DNA of 64,000 nt from Forficula auricularia (GCA_024734495.1 JALMQS010000225.1:12739573-12803572), one strand, 5' to 3'; numbered from the stretch's first letter, positions 44,890-57,090 are shown. Made by a program: numbers and translations. Notes: generated by a model from the letters alone, not told the origin.

Positions 44890-45113
44890 TGTGACTATTT
44901 TGAACATCACGCTTTAAATGTCATAAAATTTCATACAGATGTTTTACTTTTAACTGGGGTTTTTTCATTCGTCCACATATTATTCACTAATGAAAATATT
45001 CGTTCGGCAGGGGCATTAGACCCAGAGAGACATAAAGACAATTCTACGATGTTACAACTGTTTTTGAAAGCAATTTCTTTTGTAGTAAAGTGTTGAAAAT
45101 TTCTACCCAGCAC
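44890..45113 (-). pseudogene. hAT transposase dimerisation-domain fragment
   Basis: LGRNFQHFTTKEIAFKN, then VELSLCLSGSNAPAERIFSL and VNNMWTNEKTPVKSKT match the C-terminal dimerisation domain of hAT transposases (usual form LCLPGTNA-VERIFS). A LINE poly(A) abuts its upstream side. Confidence 0.8.
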
Positions 45114-45720
45114 CTTTTTTTTTTTTATTTTTTATAATGATATTGATACAAGAAGAAGTTGCACCAAGAAGGTACAACCTCTGAAGTCGGGATTGAGGTA
45201 GAGGTCGAAGGTATCTGTGGATGCTGGTCTTGAAAGTTTGAAGGTTATAAGTAGCTGGAAAGACGGTCAGGGGAAGAGAATTCCAGTCACTAGATGTCAT
45301 AGGGATAAATGAATTGGCGAATGCGTTTGTTCGATTAGTATCCAGTTTAAGCGCGTAGGGGTGTTGAATTTTAGAAAATCGTGTATTTCGGGCAAATGAG
45401 GCCTTTGGTGGGATTATCGATTTTATTTCGTCAGAACAAAAGCCATGGTAATATCTATAAAAAAGGGAAAGGGCGGAGACAGATCTACGATGGGCTAGGG
45501 AGTCGAGAGTGTCAGTTAATGTAGGATCGCCTATCAGTCTGATAGCTCGCCTCTGGATTGCATCTAAGGTATTAAGAGAATACTTGGAGGCTCCTCTCCA
45601 CAAATGCGAGCAATATTCAAGACAGGGGCGAATTTGAGCCTTGTATAATATAAGGAGTTGAGTGGGGGTGAAAAATCGTTTGATGGCAGCCCTGATTATT
45701 CTGTTGCCATTCGTCGATTT
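45114..45720 (-). pseudogene. CR1/Jockey-type LINE 3' end inserted in hAT
   Basis: RIIRAAIKRFFTPTQLLILY, then KAQIRPCLEYCSHLWRGA, LDAIQRRAIRLIGDPTLTD, FIPMTSSDWNSLPLTVFPA and YNLQTFKTSIHRYLRP. Ends in a poly(A) run (45114-45130). The open frame continues upstream into hAT sequence by chance. Confidence 0.88.
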
Positions 45721-45960
45721 TTTCATTTTTGACGTATTTTTTACACACAAAAATTCATCAAATTCACCGTTGAGTATATTTATGGACCTGGGATTCGAAA
45801 TAAAAATATAGCTTTCCTCTACCTTCGCCCAGAAAGGGATTTCGCGTAATGTGACCAATTCAAACACGTCTATTTCAATCATCAGACACATGTCCCGACT
45901 ATTTAGATAATCTATAGGTACTCGTTTGCAATGGTCCTGTGAATTGAACCATGATTTATT
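45721..45960 (-). pseudogene. Upstream half of the interrupted hAT transposase
   Basis: VPIDYLNSRDMCLMIEIDVF, then LREIPFWAKVEESYIF and GEFDEFLCVKNTSKMKK resemble the region before the dimerisation domain in hAT transposases (W..+E.S spacing, EF..+K). Joined with 44890-45113 it gives a collinear C-terminal third. Confidence 0.55.
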
Positions 45961-46079
45961 TTAATAATTAATTACATTCTTATTTTTATTCCTAATTAAG
46001 TCTAATTGAGGCAATCAATTAATCATCAAACAAGGGAAACTTATGAGTTCTGGGAAAACATAGTAAATGACCGGTGATT

Positions 46080-46640
46080 AACAACAGAGAAGAGCATTGA
46101 CTTGAGTGAGTTCCACAGTTATTGATGAGAGAGGCGAATGAGTGCACATCTACTGCTATCGAAGTGGCTCTGAATACACCTACACTTATACTTATATTCA
46201 AGTTCCGCAGTATTGACTTGAGAGAGGCTATCAAGTGAGCTTATACTACCAGCGAAGTGCAAAGAATACATATACAAATACCTATACTTTTATAATCAAG
46301 TTCCGCAGTGGATGACTTCAAGAGTGAGTAGAAGCGACCACACAGACTTCTCCTTATTTATACATATACTTCTGCCTTATAATTGAATATACACGCAAGG
46401 CCAGGAGTGAATAGGAGAGCTCTACTGTCTTATATATACACATATATATATATATCTACACACACAGCGGAGTGCCATACACACCTACGCGGAATCACCT
46501 GTTACAAGGAGTATACAACGAGCACACACACACCGGAGGCTCCTCTCAGGACTTCGCTTGCATTACAGATACAGAGTGCATTGTACAATCAATCAATAAA
46601 ACCATCTCATTATCTCTATAACCGCTGGTCTGTATAACAT
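46080..46640 (+). repeat. Three-unit tandem repeat with possible LTR end
   Basis: agttcc(a/g)cagt..ttgacttgag...gag recurs at about 46098, 46201 and 46299. Downstream, aataaaaccatctcattatc and ctggtctgtataaca (46596-46640) look like the R/U5 end of an LTR, but no matching start or primer site was found. Confidence 0.45.
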
Positions 46641-46794
46641 TATTTATAGTATTAGTACCAGGAAGCCCATTTCCATACATCCTTCACTCATCACCTCAAA
46701 TTTCATTCTCCATTTTAGGGACGTGCCACTTGGATCAGACACTGAGGGACACACCCACCCCATCAACAAATAGCGAAGCAGATTAAACTAAGAT

Positions 46795-48480
46795 TAACGT
46801 AACAATAAAGCCCAATTTCCCTAGTACATAAGTTACATTCACCCCCCCTTGCCCCTTAATAACCCCCCACCCCTCGTTTGATTAAATGTGTACACAGCAT
46901 CAGTGCATTTTTTGGTTTGTATATTTTATGATTTTTCTAGCGCTAAAATAACTCTACTAATAACAACAGGAAGATATATTATTTTAAAAAAATCAACTGG
47001 TGTATTCACCACACAAATTTCACATTTTCATTTATTTGAAGTCAGCGCGTCACTACCAATTTACACAACCTTCCTTTATTTCGTTTTTTTTTTTTTATTT
47101 TCTCAAAAAAGGCTACACCGGTTTTTTTTAAAATTTGACACAACTAATAACTCATGACACGTGATAAATACACTAATTTTTAAAAAAATCGTTCCAGCCG
47201 TTTTTGAGAAAATCAAAAAAAAAAAATCTGTCATGTAAATGTCCACTTCCGGTCTTCCGATTTCGACCAAAAACTTGATGTACTACTTCTAATGGGTTTA
47301 TTTAAAATTTTCTTAGATATAGCTAGAACCAAATTGAACGAATCCACCTCCACGCGGTATACACGGACAATGCCTTTGAGGATTAATTAATCGTCAAAAG
47401 TAGCTAAGTGATTCTTAATAACCCTCCAATGTTAGTTAAATTAAATTCAGGGACAGGGGGTAATGATGAGCATTTGGGCTCCTTAAGCTATCACATAGAA
47501 AGAAAAATAGAGTGAGTGAGTGTACTTGTAATAGCCTATATCGAGCTTAAGTTTAGAATTTCGTATCTCTGAGACTTATGTTTGCGAAACGCAGGGACGG
47601 TACATACACATTAACTGACCAATGGATTTTGGACCCCTTTTTGACCCCTCGGGACCAAAATTTCCGGTTTTATGTCCTATAAATCTGGTTTCCAACTATT
47701 AACTGCATCGATTTCTTCCACCTACAAGTTACAAAATAAAATTAACTTTTTTCATCTCTGAGATACAAGCTCTCAAAGAGTCAGGACCCAGACAGGCCAT
47801 CCCAATACTCTCCCAAATGTGAAAGTAAAAATTTTTAAACATTGCGTTGACTTTATAAAATAAAGGACAAAAATAATATTTTAGAAAAAAAATAAAATTA
47901 GAGAGCAAAGAAGTGAAATAAAAGACTGTCATCTTAAATAAAGGACGTATGGTCACCGTAGCTATAAGGGCATTCAAATTTTTAAACAAAAAATAACAAA
48001 AATCGGTGTTTATCCTAATCTGAAAACATCACTTCATCACTTAAATGGTAAAATAACACCCCCCCCCCCCAGCTTTTGAATTTAAGGGCATGTGAATGTC
48101 CTCAATCAAACTTGGCAGTCTAGCAAGGTCTTACAAACAGAACTTGCTCGATTGCTAGGTGATTGGGCAATCAAGTTCAGGATACATATATTATGTACTA
48201 AGTCAGGAATCTACCCCGTTTTTTTCAACTATTCTCTCTACATAAGGGCAAACTTTGGTAAAAATTAATTTCTGTTTCAGTTAATGAAAATGCGTACCGA
48301 AAATCATATGCATAGTCGCCGAATTAAGATCTTCAACTAAGAGAAAGTATGGAATGCAGCAGAGTCATTTTGGGATCTCATCGAACTTATTGGCGAAGAA
48401 AGAATCAGCAAAAGACATGTCAGAAGATGGCTCAAAATTAACAGGAATGATATTTTAAAATTTGTAAAACAAAAAATCCT
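46795..48480. other. Repeat debris without recognised genes
   Basis: 46795-46900 is a C-rich Helitron-like patch on the minus strand. 47160-48480 has no coding frame or tandem structure I can support. Confidence 0.45.
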
Positions 48481-48489
48481 GTATAACCC

Positions 48490-48960
48490 CGTAATTATTA
48501 GTTCTATTAAATATGTTAATATTAGATGAAATATTAAGCTTTTTATTCTGGATAAAAAAACACATTAATTTTTAAAATCAATTCAGAACATACTTAGTTA
48601 TAGCAAGAAAAAGAATTGTTAACTAGAAATCCTATATAAAATGTTCAAAATTCGATATGTACAAAATACATATGCTATTGGTGGGGTTATTTTAAAAAAA
48701 ATGTCTTATCTTGTTCCTTATAAATTGCTTAACATTTTATTTAATGATATTCAAATTGATAAATTGAATATATACTCAGATATAAGTGATTTGAAAATTG
48801 ATGTAGCGACAATTTGAAATTTGTCATTCAATAAATCCCTATATCTTAGTAATTATTGGTTTTATTATATTTAGTCTTATTAGATGAAATATTAAGCTTT
48901 TTATTCTGTTTAAAACGACTCATTAATTTTTAAAATCATTAAAAGTTTTTAAAAGTTTCA
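48490..48960 (+). repeat. Direct repeat of about 95 bp
   Basis: attagatgaaatattaagctttttattct with cattaatttttaaaatca at 48522-48590 recurs at 48880-48945. Confidence 0.7.
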
Positions 48961-49023
48961 TTTTAATTAAATAATGGTAACCGGGCAATGAGGTTGAAGT
49001 TTTGAAAAACTGCAATTTTTTCC

Positions 49024-49370
49024 AAAAAATCGCACTTTTTCACTTCTTAAAATGAAAACCACTCATCCTACAAACTTGATTCCTATCTCATTCTCTAGGA
49101 AATTTTGGTGACTTAAACTTTTACTTGGACTTCTTTATTGATTAAACTCTTAGATTTATAGATATCTAGCATTTGTCCATGACAGGATATGATTCGAATT
49201 CTCAGAAATGTCATGGAAAATGCTAGATATCTATAAATCTAGGAGTTTAATCAATAAAGAAGTCCAAGTAAAAGTTTAAGTCACCAAAATTTCCTAGAGA
49301 ATGAGATAGAATCAAGTTTGTAGGATGAGTGTTTTTCATTTTATGAAGGGAAAAAGTGCGATTTTTTGCA
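49024..49370. repeat. Inverted repeat of about 347 bp
   Basis: Arms of about 155 bp: tcctacaaacttgattccta / the complementary tctatc...gaatcaagtttgtagga, and gatatctagcat at the loop; centre near 49197. Arms nearly identical. Confidence 0.9.
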
Positions 49371-50068
49371 AAAAATTGTATCAAATTTAATCTAGTTTAA
49401 AAATGTATAGAGTGGTCTTTGTCGAAATCGTGCTCTTTCATGCTAAAAATAGGAAAAAATCGAAAAAAGTAGGAGTTTCTGGGATTTGAGGAAACAGAAA
49501 AAATACTCCAATTTTCAACTAGCGCTTGAACCCGAAAGGTTGGTCGAAGAAAAAAAACCCAAATTATGAAATGAGTTTCATTTTGAATAGGAAGATTATA
49601 TACGAAAAGTTGATAGTTTTCGAGGTATAAGCAAAAAACCACCAAAAATGAGATTTATTACATTTATTTGCATTTTTGACAATGTCCGGTCACAAAATTT
49701 TGTTAGCAAACCTCAGATTCAGATTCGGATTCAGTAGAACAAAAAACATAAAGGGTCGAAGAAATTACAACTACCTCAAAACTTTCTGGATAAAAACACA
49801 ATTTAACTGGACTATTTGTTTAAATATAAAAAAAATTCCCACTAAATATTTTGCTTTTTGGATTGACCCCCCCCCCCCTCCCCATGAATATTTTCTTTCC
49901 ACGTCACTGCAACAGCCTGTATAATATATTTATAAATAAGAGAGTATCTTCGTTAAATATTCAAAAATAAAATATACATTGAACGAAACTCTTTAAAAAT
50001 ATCTAAAATAAAAAGTAATAAAACTACATACTACAGAAAATAAAATTATTTTGGTTTATAATATAGTT

Positions 50069-50074
50069 TTTATT
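50069..50074 (-). terminator. Polyadenylation signal of LRR copy 2
   Basis: TTTATT on plus (AATAAA on minus), about 190 bp after the stop, within 3'UTR sequence homologous to that of copy 1. Confidence 0.5.
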
Positions 50075-50264
50075 TTTCATAAATGGATTACAAAAGAATG
50101 AGATGAAATGAACTTAAGATTAATAAGACAATAGGGATAAATTATTTAGTAAGGTGACCCCACTCAGTCCTCTGGAGAAAATACTCCTTTGGACAGGAGG
50201 GATTTTGAAGTCCTCCTAATAATTTAATTGAATATAAATTGGTGCAATTAATATTTGATCCAGG

Positions 50265-51290
50265 TTAGTAGAAATAGAAGGTACCATCATTAATTACTAA
50301 TTTAATTAATTCGGGGCACAACTCATACACAGTATTTGGGTCTAGTTCAATCTCGTCAGGGAACCTTAAATTGAAAATATCGTTTCTGAGAATTACAGTC
50401 AAAATTTTAATTTGTTTCCCGATTAGGGTTAATAAGCTGACGACTTCACTAACAATATCGGGATCATCTAAATATAATTCTATTTCCGTGAGTAATGGAA
50501 ATTTCCAAAGATTTTCAATGACTTTTGTTTCTGGATAAATCAGAACTATCTTTTTTGTTTTAGGACACAATTTTGAAAAACTTTCTAAAGTAGTCAAGCT
50601 TGTGTCGGCATCATGAAATTCGATTATGTTAGATAATTTTTTGGCAATTTCATCATCGTCACTAATAAACGGCAATATTACACTTAAATCTTGAGACATG
50701 CCTAAACTTTTCAAACTGGGTAGAAGATTCAAGAGTCTGATACACTGTGATCCATTTAAACATAAGTTATCGATATATTCGATTTTTAGGAGTCCAATTT
50801 TAACATCCTGATCAAGCAGGTTAAAATCATCTTTGAGCAAAAGTTCAGCGATTGCACAACCATAGGGTTCACATTTCACTCGCAGGGATTTCAAATGAGT
50901 GGTTTGTCTGAGAAATGATACGAAATTCGCTTTGTTCTCAGGACAGATATATAAATGTCTAAAATCGACCGTTTCGATATTCGGACTGTATCTCAGTATT
51001 AATTCGAAAATTGATTTCACAATTCCTTGATCGCCTATATATTGTTCAAAGCCTAGAAATTTTGTATTCTCGTCAAGGAAAATATGAAGACATCTCAAGC
51101 AGTTGTCTTCGCTAAGATCTTCTTCAACCGAGAGGAACCTCTCCAGCAATTTGTATTTCTTCACAGGGAGGATAGAATTAACAATTTCCCTCTTCTCATC
51201 CAATCCAGCGTTTTCTTCCAGCCCCTCCAGGAGAATTCTGAACAGCTCATCCAGGAACGCATCGTTGAATCTTTCTGTTCGATAAGGCAT
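50265..51290 (-). CDS. Leucine-rich-repeat protein, LRR-family copy 2
   Basis: 341 residues from MPYRTERFND to VINDGTFYFY, closely similar over the full length to the plus-strand gene at 28404-29402 (shared ILPVKKYKLLERFLS, ISDDDEIAKK, SPNIETVDFRHLY). Start chosen at Met 51290, just after the same 3' splice site (tgtttcag|ATTTCATA). It has a six-residue extension in its last third (RNDIFNLRFPDEIELDPNT). No F-box, signal peptide or membrane segment seen. First exon 54511-54668, so intron 1 is about 3.2 kb and contains repeats. AATAAA on minus is at 50069-50074. Intact frame. Function not known. Confidence 0.85.
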   Translation of the reverse strand: MPYRTERFNDAFLDELFRILLEGLEENAGLDEKREIVNSILPVKKYKLLERFLSVEEDLSEDNCLRCLHIFLDENTKFLGFEQYIGDQGIVKSIFELILRYSPNIETVDFRHLYICPENKANFVSFLRQTTHLKSLRVKCEPYGCAIAELLLKDDFNLLDQDVKIGLLKIEYIDNLCLNGSQCIRLLNLLPSLKSLGMSQDLSVILPFISDDDEIAKKLSNIIEFHDADTSLTTLESFSKLCPKTKKIVLIYPETKVIENLWKFPLLTEIELYLDDPDIVSEVVSLLTLIGKQIKILTVILRNDIFNLRFPDEIELDPNTVYELCPELIKLVINDGTFYFY

Positions 51291-51359
51291 TATGAAATCT
51301 GAAACATAGAAGAAGGTCCCCATACAAAAGACGAATTAATTATTGTGTTCCTATTTAAG

Positions 51360-53250
51360 TTATAAAAAAGAAATAATCTCCAATATATCTTGCCCAATTT
51401 GCCATTGTACCCAACTAAACTCAATTCGGGCAAAAATGAATAATAATAAAATTACTATATGAAGGAAAATGTGTCAATCAAAACTAATTATGGTGGAATA
51501 TAAGAAAAATAAAATAAAAACTTTAAAAATAATAATAAGCTGAAATTTGGTAAACTAATATGTATTTGCAGGGCCTCCGCGTGCACGTGTGCAGGATGTG
51601 CCCCCCCCCCCCACATTAATATTTATATACCCATAATGTGTTACTCTTTAGGTAGTTGTTCCGCCAAATGCGTTTTCTTAGGATTTTTTTGAAATTTATA
51701 CAGATTATTATTTAAATACTTGTGCATCGATTGGTGGCAAAACGAAATTTATGAACAATACATTTCCGGAGATATTAAATTCCAAAAATCGAGATTTTCA
51801 GGTCTTTAACATTGCATTATACGGGATATCGGAAAGTTTACATACATATTTAATTATAATTAAGAAACCCTATTTAGCATTTTTATAAAAATCTAAACCA
51901 ACATTAAACAATAACCAATACATATTTTAAGACAATTTTGATTCATAGTTACAACACAGTTTCTGAGATAATAAGGAATAAATAATGAAAAATGTATAAA
52001 AAAAATTTAGATTAAAAACAATTTGGCAACAGCGCATTTATTTAACCAGCGAAAGATGCATGCGCTAGATTTTTTCAAAATTATAATTTTCATAAAGTGT
52101 AACGTACTTAGGCGTTGATTACATATGTTAAAAAATCACAACACGAGTTTTATAGAAATTTAAAATGTATTTTATCTGTAATTTTAATATAAAAATATTC
52201 AATCTCTTACAATGGTGCCAAATTTGTCAAACGAGCACGGGATTGGCTAGTAGTGGTACATAAACAGCAAAAAGTTTTGGGCTTATGAACTATGAATCCT
52301 TATTGTCTGTTCTAGTGTTACTCTAGCGTTAACTTTTTGCTAGAATTGTCGCGAAACAACTCCATTAAAGTGTCATGAAACATTCTATATAATGAAAATT
52401 AATAAATAAATACAAAGATAAGATTTAGAAACATTTTTTAAATTGAAATTAACTATTTGTATAATTTTCCAATTTGTGTAAATTTCTTTTTCACACAGGC
52501 GCATCTTACCCGCCCTGTGTATTTGTACTAAATTTAAACAACTAAATTTCAACTTTATAATTAAATTCATTTGTGTACAAATAAATTACAAAATCATTAA
52601 AATTATTAAATAAACCAGAATCAAATTTGAAGAAAAATAATTATTTATTCCTTCTTAACCTACAGGGCGTTCCGTAAAACAACTGTAAACCCTGAATAGG
52701 CCAGATCATGACCGTACAGAATTTCAAAATTTTTTAATAAAAGTCATCTTATAGTTTTCGAGTTGTAGGAATTTTTTTTTTTGAAAATAGTAAAAATCAC
52801 TAGCCTGTCCTAAATAATGAAATGTTGTCGCTACAAATTTACATATTATTATTACATTATTGATTAATTAATATACACTACGGTACAAAAAAATCGATTC
52901 ACCAATCAAACCTTATTAAATACCAAATTATTTTTAAAATTTTTGCAAATAACCATATAATTTGTTCTAATAACTCTTAAACTAACATATTCAATAAATT
53001 TTGTTGCTAGTAATAAGTAAAATTAAATTAAAAGATAGAATTAGAAATTATCATACTCTTTCTCAATATCATTTTACATTTAAATAAAGTTTTAATAAAA
53101 GATCAAATTAGATTTTGAAATATCAATAAAATGAATATTTTGAATTAAGCATCATTGATAGAAAAATAAAATATACAAAATGGCTTAATTTGAACTTCAA
53201 GCAGTTCAAATTATAACTTTTAAGGAGTTCGGTGTTGGTTCTAGGTGAAA
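51360..53250. other. Intron 1 of LRR copy 2: repeats, no other gene
   Basis: Includes a C14 run at 51599-51613 and a repeat-E relative at 52665-52810 (acagggcgttccgtaaaac). The rest is plain A+T-rich sequence. Confidence 0.5.
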
Positions 53251-53261
53251 CATTTTAATAT

Positions 53262-53742
53262 AATAATAAAACTAAGATACGAGGTAGGTTTCACAAAAAA
53301 GAAATAAAACAAAATTGAGTTTTGAATTCGATATATTTCGGGGGTTAGCCCATCATCAGGAGTCTAAGAAAACTGATTACATATTGGAAAAATAGTTTTA
53401 CAAGTAAGAATTTAAAAAAAAAAAATTTTTTTTTAAATTGTATGTGGTGGGGGGAATGTAGGGGAAGAGGGGGGGGGTAGTTGTTCTAAGGATTAATATT
53501 TTCTATTGAGATTTGAGCTGGGTGAAAGGGATCTATACCTGCTATTATAATAGCGAATGGACAAGTACCTGAGAAGGTACAACTTAAAGGGTATAAAGAG
53601 AGTGCAATGCACCCTAGTATAATGTGCAAACAATGAAAGGAATGTTTATTTAATTTATTATAAGAAATATATCGAATTCAAAACTCAATTTTGTTTTATT
53701 TCTTTTTGTGAAACCTACCTCGTATCTTAGTTTTATTATTAT
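53262..53742. mobile_element. Foldback element with Penelope-like motif
   Basis: Left arm taataataaaactaagatac-gaggtaggtttcac and right arm gtgaaacctacctcgtatct. The arms also share ttgagttttgaattcgatat. Minus strand 53330-53360 reads cctgatgatgggctaacccc-cgaaatatatcg. It lies in intron 1 of LRR copy 2. Confidence 0.75.
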
Positions 53743-53749
53743 AGTTCAA

Positions 53750-54190
53750 ATTATGTCTAATTTATCAACGGTTAAATCAACGACAAATGCCTAGTACAAT
53801 TTCAATAATATATGGTTACTTGTGAACAAATTAAATATGATTTACTATTTAATAATGTTTTTATTGGTGGGTTGATTTTTTTGTGCAGGAGTGTATTAAA
53901 TAAAAAAACACTATCAAAATATTATATTAAATTAGTTAAATTTGCTAAAAAATACCGGAAGTACAAAGTGCAGTACCATTTTGAAATCTCGATTAAATGG
54001 GCCAATTTTTTAAATAACTTTCCATGCTATGATTTTTTTTATTTCAAAGATGATTCAAAGTTAGCTGATCAAAAATTTTTAAAGCATAAAAATATTTTTT
54101 TCTCCAAAAGTATAGTATTTATTGCTTTATTTTGGATTCTGCTCAATAGTAGGATTATTCAGGATTGCGTAGTAAAAATTAGAATAATAA
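53750..54190. other. A+T-rich intronic sequence
   Basis: Contains a 131-residue Lys/Phe/Ile-rich plus-strand frame (53812-54207) with no recognisable domain, which I regard as chance. Confidence 0.4.
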
Positions 54191-54510
54191 AATATATAAA
54201 TTTGTAGCCACAGCATCTCATTATATAGGTTAGGGTAGAGATTTTCCTTATTTTCAAAAAAATTCCTATAACTCGAAAACTATGAGAAATTTATTAAAAA
54301 AAATTTTACTTTCTGGACCTTCTAAATATGGCCTATCCCTTGTTTACGGTTTATTGTTGTGATAGGTGACACCGCTCTGTATATGTGTTAACGAGAAAAA
54401 GCTATTCTCCATGAATCAGTAAAGAAAATAAATTTGAGATTGGAATAGTATTAGTAGTATTAATAAAGTTATGCTTTAACAAATAAATAATTATAAAGCA
54501 TGGTACTTAC

Positions 54511-54668
54511 GTTTGGTTTCTGGAGGATTTAAAGTTTGCAGATGAAGAGCCAAATGGATTGTGAGCCAGGCAGGAAAACCAAAATTGGTACCCTCTCTAA
54601 GAATCCTCCCCCACTCCTCCTACTATTGTTCTCCTGAGAGGCTGCCTTCCTTTCTGAACGTACTCTCT
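54511..54668 (-). promoter_or_regulatory. Promoter and 5'UTR exon of LRR copy 2
   Basis: Reverse complement of the block at 27657-27833: donor GTAAGT at 54505-54510, ccaaatggattgtgagcc, aaccaaaattggtaccctct, attgttctcctgagaggctg, cctttctgaacgta. The next 50 bp (agtttaaac) also match the copy split at 60213-60250. Confidence 0.65.
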
Positions 54669-54689
54669 TTACCCACAGAGTTTAAACTG

Positions 54690-55818
54690 AGGGGTGAACC
54701 GGGACCTAATATGCTGTACCCCTACTTCCACTTGTACTCCCAAATATTTTCAAGTACTTCCAAAGTTTCCCAAGCAGTGTTGCCAACGATTGAATTTATT
54801 TATCCGCTAGTTCGGTCTTCCAAAAAAGCTAGAAACCGAAGAAGAAGAGGAAACCTAGAAATTAATAATTTAATCATTATTATTTGATAATTAATTTAAA
54901 TAATTGTTAAAAATAATTATTAAGATTTTTTTAAAATCTAATTGATTCATATATTTTGTTTATCTGATGTAGTATAAAAAAATAGTTCTTATAAAAATTC
55001 TTCAATTTTTTTGTAGGTTAAGTAGACGTAACGAAAAATATAGAGTCTATTTAAAAAACAGAAATTGGCCTTGAAATACCCTTGAAAGCTTGTTCTACGT
55101 CAAGAAACGGTAGCGTAGTTTAGTTTCTCCTCTGATATAAATAAACTTTTGTTTGAAACTTTTTTTCATAAAATGCACTGTTTTTGATTTATAAGACTGT
55201 CTCAAGATAAAAAACTCACTCGGCGGTATATAAGAAAATTAGTTTCAATATCTCAAGTTAGAATTATATAAATTCGGATATCAATATTATTTTCAGTTAA
55301 TATTTGACAAAAATCCTCTGCATTGGATTCGCGATTGAATCAAATACAGGAATCTTGTGATTAAATTCAACTCTTACTTATTTTTCGATTATTTTTCTAA
55401 ATTTACAATCAAATGAAATTAAAAATAAACTGATGTGCCTATCCGGATGATTTAATCATAAGACCTGCCCCTTCTCATTTAATAACATTTTGAATAGCTT
55501 TTTGAAAATAGTTTAATCACAAGTTAAAAATTAAATCTCCCTTTTTGTTTAATATTTTTCTAAGGTTTAAGATTTGAGTACGGGGTTCCTAATCCTTGTC
55601 CGGGCCTAACCTGAAAAGCGGAATTCCACTCCATTGTTTTTTAAAAAGCCCTTTCAAATTTGGGTTCTTTTGAGCTTAGACTAGGCATTGGGGTGATCCG
55701 CGATTGGACGTAGATGTACACCTCATTGGAAGTATTTTGGAAGTCCTTGGAAATATTTGGAAGTACAAGTGGAAGTAGGTGTACGGCATATTAGGTCCCG
55801 GTTCACCCATCGGACTAG
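54690..55818. mobile_element. Foldback element with about 85-bp terminal inverted repeats
   Basis: ggtgaaccgggacctaatat...cttccacttgtact at 54698-54770 is complementary to agtacaagtggaag...atattaggtcccggttcacc at 55762-55809. Inside are pieces of element A (54870-55224, end aaaactcactcgg) and element C (55245-55350). Confidence 0.75.
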
Positions 55819-56040
55819 GCTAACTACCAAACCAGGGGTGTTCACTCCTTAGTTTACCACTCTCATAACCATGCGGCGCCACTTCTTGTCGAAATTGCCT
55901 CTAGCTCTGGGCCATCTATTTATTATCCATAGATAGAAACTCTAGCTTTTTTGACATATTATTATTATTCAGCTTGTTATTATAACTTAATAAAAATATA
56001 TTTTCGTATTTAAAATTTATCCATATTTTATATAAACAAA

Positions 56041-56698
56041 ATGGGCTTTGTATGTTGCGTTCCTCAATGTGCCCGCAAAGAAAAAAGATTTCATTCATTT
56101 CCTAAAGACCTTAAAGTAAGAGTATTTTTTTTAATATATACAAATAATTATGAACAAATGTAAAATAATATTTCCATTGCATGCAGCGAGAATAATAATT
56201 ATTTAATGTATGATTTCGATTTAATAATTATTTATATATTCATATAATTAAATATGTATGTAAAGTTGAATAAAAGATTTCACTGTCGATGATAACAGAA
56301 TTGTTTTTATATTAGGTTAAAAAATAAAATGAGAGATGGAGTCTTCTGTTTTTAATTAATTAAAAACATAATTTTTGATTTTTAATTAATTAAAAACAGA
56401 AGACTCCATCTCTCATTTTATTTTTTAACCTAAAATATTTTAGTATTATAAGAAATAAAAGAGAAATCTTTGGTATATTTTTTTGTTCTCTATTAACCCC
56501 ACAGGTTGGCAAAATATTTTAATTATTTAAATGAATCAAATAGATAAACTTTTTTTTTTTTTTTTTTTTTATTAGAGAACTTATTTGTGGATAAGTGCAA
56601 TTTGCCGAAGTGATTTATTGGCGCTGGACATAAATAAAGTTATCAGGAATTATCGGGTGTGCACCAGCGGAATTTTTAAATTACTTTTTGTCTTTTGA
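56041..56698 (+). pseudogene. THAP-domain two-exon fragment (P-like transposase N-terminus)
   Basis: Exon 1 (56041-56115): MGFVCCVPQCARKEKRF, then HSFPKDLK, donor GTAAGA. Exon 2 (56576-56698): RTYLWISAICRSDL, then VIRNYRVCTSGIFKL and a stop; acceptor ttattag. The joined order C-x3-C...HSFPKD...W.. A..R...YRVC is the THAP zinc finger (C2CH), a DNA-binding domain used by P transposases and by host THAP proteins. The final His of CxxH is missing (CTSG) and the protein ends at once. A 120-bp palindrome lies in the intron. Confidence 0.7.
56312..56433. repeat. 122-bp palindrome in the THAP intron
   Basis: ttaggttaaaaaataaaatg...cagaagactccatctctcat; perfect arms of about 55 bp around a short A/T loop. 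Confidence 0.9.
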
Positions 56699-56699
56699 T

Positions 56700-56905
56700 G
56701 GAAATCTATGGTCATGTTATTTGTTAATGAGCATACATTTCTTTTTTTTACTTGTTTATACTTTGTTAAATTGTTGTAATTAATTTGTATTGATGTTTGT
56801 TAATGTATTAGCTAGATTGTATTGATGTTTCGAGGACCCAGCCACCGAGGACTTGTGCCTCTAAGCAGGTCGAGGAATAAAGATTTATTTATTTATTTAT
56901 ATATA
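56700..56905 (+). mobile_element. LINE 3' end with (attt)n tail
   Basis: gaggacttgtgcctctaagc-aggtcgaggaataaagatt followed by (attt)n is a typical CR1/Jockey-type 3'UTR end. No coding part remains. Confidence 0.5.
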
Positions 56906-57003
56906 TATCATCGTTTAACTTGTTTTTAATATTGTTTAATTATTTATTTATAGCCTTTTTTGGTTTCTTACATAAAATATAAAATATATACATAGTTAAT
57001 TAG

Positions 57004-57090
57004 TTATTGTACCAGGCCCCTTAGGGCATAGGCCTCTCCCAAATTCGTCCACACTTTCCTTTTTCTTGCCATTCTACACCAGTAAGTACA
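57004..57090 (-). pseudogene. LINE RT extreme C-terminus
   Basis: RMARKRKVWTNLGEAYALRG resembles the last residues of Jockey/RTE-type proteins (A.DR..WR..GEAY). Upstream is an A/T-rich direct repeat (ttcgaaaaataaaatttgaa). Confidence 0.45.

Noticed and set aside
53812..54207. 131-residue plus-strand frame
   Set aside because: Lys/Phe/Ile-rich translation of A+T-rich intron sequence, no domain, on the opposite strand to the LRR gene whose intron contains it.
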